From positions 9,952,501 to 10,016,500 of the forward strand of contig OX621252.1 of NCBI GenBank assembly GCA_951640165.1: a DNA stretch of 64,000 nt. Reading direction: 5' to 3'. Shown in pieces: positions 31,721 to 42,827 of the stretch; the stretch's first letter is position 1; every line of letters begins with the position of its first letter. The position numbers and the translations under genes are program-made. The notes under the pieces are model-generated. The model did no database searches. It saw only the letters and a list, made by a program, of their open reading frames with translations, and was not told the DNA's origin. Source of the DNA: Pseudoips prasinana. Its lineage: Eukaryota > Arthropoda > Insecta > Lepidoptera > Nolidae.

Positions 31721-32639
31721 GCCTATTGGTAATTTCGTAGCTGTTTCATCATTGATAGCTGTTCAATAATAGTATACATATCTGTATGTTTGTTCGTCAA
31801 ATCGTCGATGGCAACATTCCTAACATAACTTGTACATTACTGTAAAACTTTAAAGACCTTTCTAATGGTTTTATTTGTTGTACTATAATGGTGGGATTAC
31901 GATAATCACCGGAAGTGTTTGTCTACATCTATGTATAAAATGTTATGATTTGTTATCTTAATTATTAATTTGTACTAATTGTTATCTTATCGGTAATGAC
32001 CTTATTTTAATGATAATAATCATTACAAATGTTAAATAAAGTAGCAATGTATGACGAGATCCTTTGATTTATTTCATGGAATTATTATCGACCTTTTGGA
32101 GTCTTCTTTATTTTTTTTATTCTGTAAAAGGAGCGATACTCATAAAAAATAATTTTCTAGATATAAGAATAACCTTGTGTTACATACTACCCCGTCTCCA
32201 CAAAATAACTAACTCTTTTACGAGACACAATGTATATTATAATTCTATAACGAAACTCCCAGTGATAATAAGAGAAATGTCTACGAATAAGTTTAAAAGA
32301 AGTATAAAAGCCTAATTGTGTAGCAGGGCTTACTACAAAACATCTGATTATTTCAGTGACAAAACGGTTTAGGATTGAATCCCTCCAAAATAACAAATTT
32401 AAGTACAATGTCATTTTAAATTAAGAAATACATACATATTTAAAAAAAGGATTCTCACTTTGTTTGTTGTTTTATTTGTTGGCCCCCGCTCGCCTCTGTT
32501 CTTCGCTGGCACAGTGAAAGCCTCGAAGGCTATACCTGTAAACGTCATTGTAAAATGAAAAGTTCACTTATCTATGGAGTGGTGGCGGGTATCGACGCTT
32601 AACTTCTAGCACAGAATATAACGTACTTACGTACAGAAG
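31721..32639. other. No recognisable feature
   Basis: AT-rich. Overlapping frames near 32064-32414 are unlikely to be genes. Confidence 0.5.
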
Positions 32640-32850
32640 CAGCACTTCGCGCAAAAATTTATAGAAATAGCGACTCTTGCTACTAAGCAACAGAGTGCAA
32701 TTCAGTTCGCATAAGCGCTCAGTACCTAACGCGATATTCATCTAAACGTTGCCGTTTTCTTCTAACGCGCTACACTGTCACTGTCTGATGCGGAGTGCCG
32801 CGCGAGCTGCGGCGCTAGGGTTGCTGGGTGCTTGCCGCTGGTACTATAAT
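32640..32850. promoter_or_regulatory. CpG-richer patch, possible promoter (speculative)
   Basis: The area around 32690-32845 is richer in CG than its surroundings (AACGCGATATTC, TAACGCGCTACACTG, GAGTGCCGCGCGAGCTGCGG) and holds an Inr-like CTCAGTACC near 32729. It lies about 0.8 kb before the candidate exon at 33643. There is no TATA box at the right distance. A start site is inferred, not shown. Confidence 0.2.
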
Positions 32851-33106
32851 ACCTATTCATCGTCTATCTACCTACTTCACCACGTAATCTGTCTTGTTTA
32901 ATGCGTATGATTACACGGGTCAATTTTAACGAATGTTAACACTCTTAGGTACCTACCTCTTTGTTTAATCTTTTGTGATATTTTTAATAAGAATAGAAGT
33001 AGTGAAGTATTCTTAGGTATTGTTTTTCGTCTGTTTGTTAGATATAAATTAGTACCCTTACCTTACTCAGACTATTGGTAAATCTAAGTCTAAGAAACTA
33101 CACAAG

Positions 33107-33344
33107 GTCACCGTAGCCTAGTTGGTAGTGCTCCTGCCTACGAAGCTGGTGGTCCTGGGTTCGAATCCCGGTAAGTGCAAATATTTGTGTGATGAGCACG
33201 AATATTTGTTTCTGAGTCATGGATGTTTTCTATGTATATAAGTATTTATCTATCTATATAAGTATGTATATCGTCGCCTGGTACCCATAGTACAAGCTTT
33301 GCTTAGTTTGGGGCTAGGATGATCTGTGTGACATTGTCCCCAGA
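33107..33344 (+). mobile_element. tRNA-derived SINE (family 4), copy 2
   Basis: Almost identical to 30291-30522. It has an intact B box, GGGTTCGAATCCCGG, and the same CGCCTGGTACCCATAGTACA and GGGGCTAGGATGATCTG blocks. The few differences suggest recent spread. Confidence 0.85.
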
Positions 33345-33370
33345 TATTATTATTATTATATTACTTACTC

Positions 33371-33461
33371 TAGCAATTATTATTTATTTTAAACAACAAA
33401 TAAAAGTAGTAAGTAATTACTGCTACTTTTATTTGTTGTTTAAAATAAATAATAATTGCTA
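33371..33461. repeat. Perfect 39-bp-arm hairpin
   Basis: Bases 33371-33409 (TAGCAATTATTATTTATTTT..) and 33423-33461 are exact reverse complements around a 13-base spacer. The lack of any mismatch means recent origin or selection on pairing. No terminal duplication is evident. Confidence 0.9.
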
Positions 33462-33642
33462 CTAAATAAATAAATACAAATTCGTAGAACAAAAACCCCC
33501 AAAAATTCTGATTGTTTGCAGCTGTCGCTGTAGGCACGGCCGAGTGAAGAAGTGGCGTATTGTACGGACAAGTACCTATTGGCGTCTTATCCTTATTTTA
33601 GTAACCAATAATATTAATTCTATCAATTTGTCAATGTTTCAG

Positions 33643-33763
33643 GTATGCGCGGTTACAATGAACGCGATGCGCCTGCGCTGTGCTGTCACAGCGGCCGACC
33701 GCGGTCGTGAACGCGACCGTGGTCGCGTCGTAGACCGCAGTCGCTTACACTCAAGTACAGACG
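33643..33763 (+). other. Candidate small host exon
   Basis: A TTTGTCAATGTTTCAG acceptor ends at 33642, and ACG|GTGAGT gives a consensus donor at 33764. The 121 bases between are GC-rich in an AT-rich setting and contain ATG at 33658, followed by MNAMRLRCAVTAADRGRERD and a basic D-R-G-R run open through the donor. This could be a first coding exon. No second exon is identifiable in the window and the product is unknown. A GC-rich repeat with chance splice sites is the main alternative. Confidence 0.3.
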
Positions 33764-34119
33764 GTGAGTCAACGTGAGGTCACTAAGTGATATTATCCAG
33801 TTAAAGTATGTTACAACTGAAGTCTGATTTTTGATTCGAGATTATTTCTGTCAACAAAAGGTACTGATTGTGTTTTTGGTTAAATCGACAAACAGAATAA
33901 TAATTATAAAGTAAGGTAGAAATTTGTTAGTTTAAATTAAACCACCAAGAACAAAGGGAATAGTATCACGCAATGTCAGATCCATTTTAAATAACATGTC
34001 CCAAATCTTGGGTTGAAAGTAATTTTTCTATGATGTGGGTTTAAGTCTTCCTTGTAATTGATGGTTTAATTAAATCCTTGATTTACCTATAAATATACAG
34101 TAGGTATATGTGTAATATA
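33764..34119. other. No recognisable feature
   Basis: AT-rich sequence between the candidate exon and the Tc1-like element. Confidence 0.5.
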
Positions 34120-35711
34120 CACACATCAACAAAGTCTAGGGATACGTTATTTTGAAATCAAACATGGCTTTATTGTTTAAAACCTATTTAGTTTCCTTAA
34201 AAAGTTTATTTACAGATTTAAACCTTGTCTATTCTTTATTCAAAATTTAAATATTAAAATGAGAAACAAATGAAAACACGCAAAGCACAGCGCAATCTTG
34301 AGTTGTATCTAATTTCAAGAAGTTGCATTAAAATTTTTTTTGCGTGTTAATTGAAGAAAACCTGATAAATTGTTTTAATTTCTTTTCTCAATTGGTTGTG
34401 TAAGCTTTTTAGCGTCATGCCACGCCATCATTTGAGTCGAGATGAAATGTTACGGGCAGTTGGCATGTTACAAAACGGTGCTATTCAACGCGTCGTTGCT
34501 GAGTCTCTGGGCACAAGCCAAAATGTGGTATCCAGGCTGTGGTCACGTTATCGCGCTACTGGAGATGTGGCAGAACGGCACACAGGTAGATATCGTGTTA
34601 CCACTCAGAGACAGGATCGATTTCTCCAAATGACCGCCAGAAGACTACCCAATATCACAGCGATGCAACTAGTGCAAAGGCTCCAGGAGGGTCAGCAGCT
34701 GCTGGTGAGCGACCAAACCGTGCGAAGGAGGCTGCATGAAGTTGGTCTTCATGCTCGCAGACCGCTACGAGTCCCAGCGCTGCGACGTGGCAATCGCGGT
34801 AGGCGACTTTTATGGGCTCAAGAACATTTGACATGGAGTGATCAACAATGGTCATTGGTGCTGTTCACTGATGAGTCCCGCTATGGATTTCATCCAGATT
34901 CGAGACGAACACGCGTTTGGAGAACTCCAGGCAGGGTCAGCCGTCTCCGACATCCACAGGAGGTCCACTCTTACCAAGGCGGGACAATTATGGTGTGGGC
35001 AGGAATACGAATCGGCGGACGAACCCAACTCATTTGGATTCAGGGCAGCATGACTGCCCATAGATACCGTGAGGAGGTAGTAGAACGTGTCATTGTCCTG
35101 CTCAGGGCCCTAACGGGGCAAGAATTTCAGCTCATGCATGACAATGCACCTTCCCATACAGCGCGGCTGGTGAGGGCCGCCCTTCGAGAACACGATGTTC
35201 AGGTATTAGATTGGCCTCCACAGTCGCCAGACTTAAACCCAATTGAACACGCCTGGGACATGTTACAGCGAAGAGCATTGAGGGATTTTCCGCCCAACTT
35301 GACAACAGAAGAACAACTTTTCGAACATTTAAAAAGAACTTGGGACTGCATACCCCAGCAAGACATTGACACCTTAATTTTAAGTATGGAAAATCGTTGC
35401 CGCTGTGTGATTAATGTTAGAGGAGGAAATACCGATTACTGATTATCAGATTTGGTAAGATTTTTATTCATTTAATTCGATTGAATAATTTTATAAGAAT
35501 AAAATGTTTTTGTTCACTCAGTAATTTTCTATGGCTTAATTAATTTAAGACTTTTATTAATTAGAAAAACAAAATCGCATCGTGTTGTTAATGTTTAAAT
35601 ATCGGCCATGAAATTATCTTTAATTCTTCCATTTACAGTCATAACAAAATGTTTATAGTTTTCTAGATAATCAATGAAATGTTCAATATCCCTAGATTGT
35701 GTTGATGTGTG
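34120..35711 (+). mobile_element. Tc1-like transposon, apparently complete
   Basis: The terminal inverted repeats read CACACATCAACAAAGTCTAG on the left and CACACATCAACACAATCTAG on the right (inverted), about 27 bp including GGGATA. TA lies at 34118-34119 and 35712-35713. The 1592-bp element carries one open transposase frame. Intact ends, target duplication and frame suggest a recent copy. Confidence 0.9.
34417..35442 (+). CDS. Tc1-like DD34E transposase
   Basis: A 341-aa protein from ATG 34417 (MPRHHLSRDEMLRAVGML). An N-terminal helix-turn-helix region (residues about 5-55, including VVAESLGTSQNVVSRLWSRY) and a second DNA-binding region to about 120 precede the catalytic core. The core shows LFTDESRYGFH (first Asp), LMHDNAPSHTA (second Asp) and SPDLNPIEHAWD (Glu), with 34 residues between the second Asp and Glu, the Tc1 DD34E spacing. 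Family members catalyse cut-and-paste transposition at TA. The frame is uninterrupted and the length is typical, so activity is possible. The TTG upstream at 34396 is less likely as a start. Confidence 0.9.
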   Translation: MPRHHLSRDEMLRAVGMLQNGAIQRVVAESLGTSQNVVSRLWSRYRATGDVAERHTGRYRVTTQRQDRFLQMTARRLPNITAMQLVQRLQEGQQLLVSDQTVRRRLHEVGLHARRPLRVPALRRGNRGRRLLWAQEHLTWSDQQWSLVLFTDESRYGFHPDSRRTRVWRTPGRVSRLRHPQEVHSYQGGTIMVWAGIRIGGRTQLIWIQGSMTAHRYREEVVERVIVLLRALTGQEFQLMHDNAPSHTARLVRAALREHDVQVLDWPPQSPDLNPIEHAWDMLQRRALRDFPPNLTTEEQLFEHLKRTWDCIPQQDIDTLILSMENRCRCVINVRGGNTDY

Positions 35712-35869
35712 TATATGTAAATTTTACGAAGGATACGTAATATTATGTTATGGATAATAATATATCGACTTTTATATATTGTAAAATGAGGCTATACTTC
35801 TAAAGTAAATTATAAAAAAGAGAAGTTTTGTTTTTGCCATATTGAAAATTTTGAACTAAAACTCTGTAC

Positions 35870-36080
35870 CATCATAAACATGATATCAGTCGAAATACGT
35901 CCACTGCTGGACAAAGGCCTCCCCCAAGATTTGCCGGTCTTGTGTTGCTCGTATCCAGCGGCTTCCCGCGACCTTTACAAGATCATCAGTCCACCTTGTG
36001 GGGGGCCTGCCCGCGCTGCGTCTGACGATTCGTGGTCGCCACTCGAGAACCATTCAGCCCCAGCGGCCATCGGTTCTGGG
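35870..36080 (-). mobile_element. RTE-like LINE 3' fragment
   Basis: GATATCAGTCGAAATACGTC, CACTGCTGGACAAAGGCCTC, TCATCAGTCCACCTTGTGGG and GGCCTGCCCGCGCTGCGTCT are the inverse of the coding end at 52-316. It is well preserved but 5'-truncated. Confidence 0.7.
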
Positions 36081-37975
36081 GGTGAAATTATGTATATGCT
36101 GTCATATTATTGTAAATGTTTTAGTCGCCTAAGTAACTTGACAGTTACTTAAAGTTGTAAATAATTCTCCTGACTCATCATTTGTGACCCGCTATCATTG
36201 CAATAAGGGAAAGGAATAACAACAAAACGACCATTTCTCGTTATATGTAGTCTCAAATGTAGAGGCCGATTTATAAATGACTGAACGGGATTTTACAAAT
36301 AATTATTCAGTAATTTCGATCTTGTGAAGCAGTGCCGAGGGGTCATCAATATAATATAGAATAAAAAAAATATATCTTTTACATTATATTACAAACAAAA
36401 AACATATAGTCGAATTATTACCTTCGTTTTGAAGTCGCTTAGAAATAACCTCCAGACTTAATTATTTTTTGTTGTAAATCTCATGTTAAGCGGAGGCTGC
36501 TCGTTTTAGAAAATAAAAACTTAACGTGAAGCGCGCACAGTTGTCACAAAAGGCAAGCCGCGAGTAATCATGTTATATGGATTCCTCGCCACTGCTGTCA
36601 AGCTACTTCTGTTGTTAACCGTGTAAACATTTAAAAAATTACTCTATAATAAAAATATCTCTAGAATTAGATCAAAGGCTTTACAGATAGCTATGAAATT
36701 TGTATTTTGCTGTAATATTTAAAATATTCCAAGGCTACTTCGTGAATCAATTACTCATATGAGCTAATTAATTCAGAATGGAAATACCTTTTGTTTTTAT
36801 TTCGAATACCTGATAATAACTAGACTATATAGGTTGAAGGTAACTAAAGGTAAACTCCTTAATCGAAGGCAAAGATGACGAAGACTATGTTTTATAGAGT
36901 AAGGTAAATATATCCTAGTTGTAAATTTAAACATCTGTCACTAAATTTCCTGTAATGATTGTGTCTTTTTGTTGGAAAAGATCGAGCCCAACTTCGGCAT
37001 AATCTTATAAATGTTTTGTTAGCTAGTCATAAATATTCAGTTAATTGCTCATTGTGGAAGTGTAACCTTAAAAATACTTTTCTACAAGTTATTTAGTTTC
37101 ATGCGAGCATCGGAAGTATCCCTCTCTCTCTATTTACGAAAAACGCACAAGGGATAGAAACAAGCACAAATGGGATAGATAAATATTTATCAGAATTCTT
37201 TTAAGAGGTTGACAACCTCTTAAAACCCTGAGACCTTTATCGTATCATACTAGTCTCGTCCGTATATACTTCCCAGTATGACCCAGTATAACACATACAT
37301 AAATAAAAATACAACAAAATCATTAATTAATTACGAGAAAAATATAATCTTGGTGACAAATCTAAAACCAGAAAGATTTTGCTAATCATAAAGTGCACTG
37401 CATACTATAATAACAATTTCAATTGAGTTCTAATTTTTCGAAATTATTTTGTTATACATATGGTAGTAGTAGTATTTTTTTGACATGACTTTGTTTTTTT
37501 TTTTCTATCGAGCGAAAGTAGTTGGAAAATGTGTTTTGGTATTTATGATGTTCTTTACATAAATTTGGCTAGAAACTTGCGGAAAATACTAACTTGGCAG
37601 ATCAGCGCCTTAAGTGGTATAAATATTATTAGGTGAACAAAACTCTGGAGTAGTCTTAAATAAACAGAAAAGAGAAATGGTACTGATAGTACTCGGACGT
37701 ATGTTTAAATTTGGTAATCGTAGAAAAGCAGGTTTTTATTTAAAAGAAATATCGATACATTCCGTTACCAATGTCTTGTTGGTAACGGAATTATTTGATA
37801 TTTATGATAGTCTGCTTCATGTTAAGGGGTTTTGCCACTTGTTACCTTCAACCTTATAGACGCAAATAGAACATAGGTCAATAGGTCAAAGAAACGAAAT
37901 GTTTCAAAAAGTAGACTATTACAAAGTGACAGTTGGAGAATAATAAATAGTTTGAAATTTGGATCGATATGACTG
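36081..37975. other. About 1.9 kb, two small palindromes, no gene
   Basis: AT-rich. A perfect palindrome with 13-bp arms and a 1-base centre lies at 37199-37225 (TTTTAAGAGGTTG/CAACCTCTTAAAA). Another with 13-bp arms lies around 37758-37791 (ATTCCGTTACCAA/TTGGTAACGGAAT). No coding frame is supportable. Confidence 0.5.
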
Positions 37976-38140
37976 GTTGTACCTGTGGCGCATTGGTTAA
38001 GGTAGCTTCGCCACTTTCGTTCCTCGTACGACTTCGAGTTCGATCCCCGAACGGGACCTCCATTTGAGTGACTCATAAATGGTTGTTGGGAGTCGAGGGG
38101 GTTAGGCAAAAGTCCCCCGCGACACAGGGATGTATTCCTA
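37975..38140 (+). mobile_element. tRNA-derived SINE (family 1-like)
   Basis: The head ACCTGTGGCGCATTGGTTAA and the B box GAGTTCGATCCCCGAACGGG are followed by a body with ACTCATAAATGGTTGTTGGG and the end CCCCCGCGACACAGGGAT. The head differs from the other family members here, suggesting a different tRNA source. Confidence 0.75.
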
Positions 38141-38307
38141 ACAATTGTTATATTAATGACTCAATTTGTTCTCTGAACGACAATATTGGAAGGTCTCAAA
38201 TATAACGGACTTTAATAAATTGAAATTATGTAATTACCTTTAACAGTAAATTCAAAATAGAAAGAGTAAATAAAATATTTGTATAAGGGAAATTCGAAAT
38301 ATGAACT

Positions 38308-38430
38308 GAATGCCCTGCCTCCTTATAAATAAAAATATTTAAAGAAGACAGAGACGAAATGTTATGTCTTTCTCTTTCAAACATTTTGTCTTTAAATATT
38401 TTTGTTGTAAGTAAGACGGGCTATTAGACT
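38308..38430. repeat. Imperfect fold-back element
   Basis: AAAAATATTTAAAGA..CGAAATGTT on the left pairs with AACATTTTGTCTTTAAATATTTTT on the right. The outer parts CTTATAAAT and GTAAGTAAGACGGGC pair loosely. It is MITE-like, with no coding. Confidence 0.55.
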
Positions 38431-38784
38431 TTAAACTGTCGTTAGTGCGTTAGCCTCACACGACTCATCGTCTAGTGATATATTATAATATTAGATAATA
38501 TATACATTACGTAATAGTAATATTATTAACTTCATTATATCACTTATACGCAGCCTCACTAGTTTTGTAATATTCGAAACAGTTCATCGTATTTTTATGT
38601 AATTTTAACACTACGCTACGCCAAGAACTCGGTGGACGGGTGCTAGGCATGCCAACGTGTCTTCAACCCAAACGTCGGGTGCTGGGCACCGGTAAGTGTT
38701 AAACTGGATCAAAAATGAAGAGCTGTACTTTTTTTATTCGATGGTGTTTGTGTACCGTATTATTGTGTACAGTACGGGGTTATT

Positions 38785-38871
38785 AGAAACACCGGGGGTG
38801 AATAGAAACAAGAACAAAATTTTAATTATGTATGGATCCAGTCCCGATTGCTATTCACCCCCGGTGGTTCT
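38785..38871. repeat. Fold-back element, 21-bp arms
   Basis: AGAAACACCGGGGGTGAATAG (38785-38805) and CTATTCACCCCCGGTGGTTCT (38851-38871) pair with one mismatch. The GC-rich arms stand out in AT-rich DNA. No target duplication is obvious. Confidence 0.7.
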
Positions 38872-39164
38872 ACTCACCCTCGTTTTAATGCACATATTTA
38901 GCATCGAATTAAAAAAATAAAATAGTTAAAATTAATGGATTGGGTAGGGTATTATAAAATTAGTTTGGTCCGCTATATGAACGTATATCTGTTATTAGGA
39001 TTAAATGCACTGCAGTAATGAATCACTTGAATCAGTATCAACGGTATCAGGGTATCAACGGTAGGTACCCGTAAAAATTTATGCAAAATGTGTTGTCTAT
39101 TTATATTTTTGTTATCTAATTGATACAAACTAGCAAGACTCTCAGTAATCAATTATAATAAAGC

Positions 39165-39326
39165 ACTCTGTGGAATCAATTAGCTGCGGAGGTATTTCCG
39201 ATGCGGTATGACATGGCAACCTTCAAGAAGCGAGCCTATTCTTTTCTTAAAGGCCGGCAACGCACTTGCAGCTCCTCAGGTGTTGCGAATGTCCATAGGC
39301 GGCAGCGATTACTTACCATCAGGTGA
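39165..39326 (+). pseudogene. LINE ORF2 C-terminal remnant
   Basis: A 53-codon frame ends in TGA 39324-39326 and reads [38 protein letters not shown] and [10 protein letters not shown]. LWNxLPxxVF followed by a FKKRAYxFLKGR segment is the C-terminus of a Jockey/CR1-like LINE. The tail TTGCTCGTTTGCC and a short (TA)n follow. The nucleotide pieces at 8122-8262 and 45905-45975 come from the same family. It is a 5'-truncated dead copy. Confidence 0.7.
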
Positions 39327-40086
39327 ACCACTTGCTCGTTTGCCATCCTATTATATATATATAAAAAAAGAATTATCAAACTTCGATTAAATTATTCGTA
39401 TTAATATGAATAATTTAATCGAAGTTAGGTAATTCATTGATTTATTATAATTGATTACTGAGCCAGACTTCATATGTTCTATCAATTAGATCAGAACGAA
39501 AATGTAAATAGACTACAGGGTACCGTTAATAAATACCCTTTGAGTTGAAGCTGTTGTTATAATGTATAATTCACGTTATGAAACAGTTCTGTTTGAATCC
39601 GTTACGCGTAAGCTACTCGTATCATGCGCTGATCTGATCGACCGCAGTGTATTTCAACCCTAACTTAGTGTATAATACTTGTGAGGCACTAAATACATTG
39701 TTAATAATTGTTTGTTGAGCTTAAAGTTTTATATAAAAATCAAATAATTACATAAATAATATAAATACACTTAAGTCATATTGTAATTATAAGTTACGAG
39801 TTTTATAGTTAATCTATTATAAATGTTTATTGTACCTTCAACAGCTTTTTATATATGACAGCTATACAACGGGTATCATAAGTAGTATGGTATTCTTAAA
39901 GACCTCAATGTTACCATGCAATTCATTCACTTGTACAATATCAGCTTGTAAAGTACGCAAAAAAGTCGTACGAAGTGCTTCATATGTCTATGGAGAGATT
40001 GAGGTAATAAACACTTTGTATAAAATCTAGTATCCCAGATATATATGTGTAAAATGTAACCAGTATCAATGGAGATAGCATTGTAT
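39327..40086. other. Unassigned, one strong palindrome
   Basis: Perfect 19-bp arms AACTTCGATTAAATTATTC (39379-39397) and the inverse (39408-39426) surround a 10-base centre. The remainder has no supportable feature. Confidence 0.5.
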
Positions 40087-40160
40087 AAAATACCTAAGTC
40101 AGAGGCCTCACATCCCCGCCTTGGCTACCTATTATAGCGGCGATGCGAGGCCGAGTATTT
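40087..40160. repeat. Imperfect palindrome, GGCCTC/GAGGCC core
   Basis: AAAATAC..GAGGCCTCACATCCCCGCC and GGCGATGCGAGGCCGAGTATTTT pair imperfectly around CTACCTATTATAGC. It sits directly before the 58-bp tandem array. Confidence 0.55.
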
Positions 40161-40164
40161 TACA

Positions 40165-40715
40165 TTTAAATTACATTCGAAATATAAAATTTACAAGTGG
40201 AATGGAAATCAAATTTAAAATATTCATTGTAGTTAAACTTGAATATTTTAAATTTGATTTCCATTCCAAAAATAAAGTTTACAAGTGTTTAACTACTTGA
40301 TTATTTTAAATTTGAATTCCATTCGAAGTATAAAGTTTACAAGTGTTTAACTACTTGAATATTTTTAATTTGATTTCCATTCCAAAAAATATAAAGTTTA
40401 GAAGTGTTACTACTTGATTATTTTAAATTTGAATTCCATTCTAAACATAAAGTTTACAAGGGTTTAACTACTTGAATATATTATATATGATTTCCATTCG
40501 AAATATGAAGTTTACAAGTGCTTAACTACATGAATATGATAAATTTGATTTCCATTTGAAATATACAGTTTACAAGTGTTTAGCTACATGAATATTTTAA
40601 ATTTGATTTCCGTTCGAATTAAAAAAATTACAAGTGGATAACTATTTGAATACTTGAAATTTTAATAGCATTCGAAATATAATCATCATATTTACAAGTG
40701 TTCAGCAACTACTTG
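40165..40715. repeat. Degenerate tandem array, 55-61 bp period
   Basis: The unit AAAGTTTACAAGTGTTTAAC, then TACTTGAATATTTTAAATTT and GATTTCCATTCGAAATAT, recurs about eight to nine times. Landmark AAGTTT positions are 40275, 40333, 40394, 40449 and 40508. The first unit is partly inverted, giving a 28-bp-arm hairpin (40199-40226 with 40240-40267). Later units are more diverged. Confidence 0.85.
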
Positions 40716-41647
40716 AAATGTTTGTGTCACAATGTTCACCTTCAACCAACCTATCACATATTAATGTAGTAAGTACAAAGAATCAACATAAAAAAATAAA
40801 TGGAACTTTATTATACGTAATTTCAGAATTGTACCACATTTCAATATGAAGAATATAAATGTAAGTAATGTAGAAAAAGATTGATTTTGTGTATCCTTAA
40901 TGTTGTCTTAATGTTCTTGTTGGTGCCTTGCGGATGCTAAATGTACATTTTATCAGTGATAGCCATACCCGCAACCACAAATGAGGCTCACTATACACCA
41001 AGGTATTGTTACACCTTGTATAAAATGTGACTACTCCATATCTCAAGTTCTTTTGTCACAAATGTAATCTTAATAAAGTGTGGTAAATATATTGTTACGA
41101 TTTATATCAGTGGCTGTATTATCTATGTTGTTATGTAATATATATAAGACAAACTGTAACACTTTCACCTTGCAATTTGAATATTTTGACATTAGCCCTC
41201 TAGATATTACAGGAAATGGAATCCAAAAGAACGTAGATAAAGGAACAATCGATAGTATTATCTGCCAAAGTATATACATAAAAGTGTGCTGGAATATCAA
41301 TATCATAAAACCGATTTCACGGGTATCGATGAAGTTCCCTCTCCGATCTTTAATCTAATTAAAGATTACTTCTCCGATTGAAGACTCGTCCGATTGAAAA
41401 CGTACTAACATAGCGACCCACTTATTGCATCCCCACGTTAGTAACCCCGCCCGCAGGGGAGGTCCTGTGAAGATAGCCTTGTATGCTAAATGTAAACGTC
41501 AACTTAAATTTGACGTCACCGTAAATATGTGATAAAGGGTGATAAGCAATATTCACACATACATCACTTGACAGATAATAAGTTAAATAAAGCTAAATTG
41601 ACAGAGAGAATTTATAAATGTGCAAAACATCCATACTCTTATAGTGT
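40716..41647. other. No recognisable feature
   Basis: AT-rich; overlapping short frames on both strands near 41070-41358 are not convincing. Confidence 0.5.
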
Positions 41648-42080
41648 TGCGAAATGGTTGCAAATCACCTTCTACATAATGATACGAAACCGTTGCAAAT
41701 CACCGTTTGCAAAATTATACGAAATGGTGGAAAACACCGTTCCCATGTTGGTACGAAATGGTTGCAAATTACCGTTTCCATGATACGACATGTTGCAATG
41801 TACCGTTTCCATAATGACACAAGTGGTTGCAAATCATCGTTTCCATAATGATACGAAATGTTGCAAAGCTCCGTTTTCATAATGATACGAAATGGTGGAA
41901 AACACCGTTCCCATGTTGGTACGAAATGGTTGCAAATCACCGTTTTCATGATACGACATGTTGCAATGCACCGTTTCCATAATGACACGAATGGTTGCAA
42001 ATCACCGTTTCCGTAATGATACAAAATGGTTGCAAATCACCGTCTCCATAATGATACGAAACAGTTGCAAATCACCGATT
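41648..42080. repeat. Minisatellite, about 36-bp unit with 168-bp higher order
   Basis: Variants of CGAAATGGTTGCAAATCACC followed by GTTTCCATAATGATA repeat about 12 times. The distinctive block GGTGGAAAACACCGTTCCCA appears at 41727 and 41895, 168 bases apart, with the units after it repeated in the same order. That indicates a higher-order duplication of about five units. Because several units are multiples of three, both strands stay open over part of the array; these frames are not genes. Confidence 0.9.
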
Positions 42081-42827
42081 CAACGATTTGACCTTTACCT
42101 CACATTTATTTTTCCAGTAGGGATTTGTAGAATATAATCCATTGTGATGTATTAAAATCTTTTCTAATATAAAGAGACTGTCAGGCAAAAACAGGCGCCC
42201 ATATTTTTACAGAAATTTAATCTTGAGTAACTCTGATTTACTATTATTTGGAGGTTTTGCAGGCGTGATTCTATGAAGGAGCTAGAGGGCTTACTTTAAA
42301 TATTTTATTTGTATATTAGTAACGTCGCTGTAAAAATATGATAAAAGTGCCTTGATAGCTACGTAACTTCCGGTAGAGTAGAAGTGGCAGAACAGCTGTA
42401 TAATAATTGCAATAATAAACTTTTGAATAAGTTGACTCACTGTAATCAATAAAAATCTTGTTATAAATAGCAGTTTCGTTTGTATAAATACTACTAAGTC
42501 CATTTTATATAACATGTAATATAAATAGTGTTATATACATGAGGAACTCATCTTCTTTGGAAACTAAATAATTAGAATATAAAATATTTTTGTGTTGGAG
42601 GTGAAAACATTTTATGCTTCTACAAGCTACCGAGAGGTTGGATTAAGGAAGGGTTCCCATCTCAAAAATTTGGAAACCAGGTTAAGACACCGGTGAAAAC
42701 ACCGGATTTTGTAGCAGAACCCGGACATGTTAACACTCATAACCGTCCTGCGACTCACTGCCAGTGCCAGTGTCGGTTCGTCGGTTTGAACATTTTGAAG
42801 CTGGACTACAAATGAAACCCCGCCCGG
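42081..42827. other. No recognisable feature
   Basis: AT-rich to about 42600, then more mixed composition without a recognised family. Confidence 0.45.

Larger units (their letters stand above)
38141..39164. other. Unassigned, with two fold-back elements
   Basis: Apart from the inverted repeats at 38308-38430 and 38785-38871, I see no gene or recognisable family here. Confidence 0.5.

Noticed and set aside
41665..42024. 119-aa open frame on the minus strand
   Set aside because: It lies wholly in the 36-bp minisatellite; units that are multiples of three keep the frame open without coding.
40165..42080. CRISPR-like array
   Set aside because: Units are contiguous and degenerate with no unique spacers, and the DNA looks eukaryotic.
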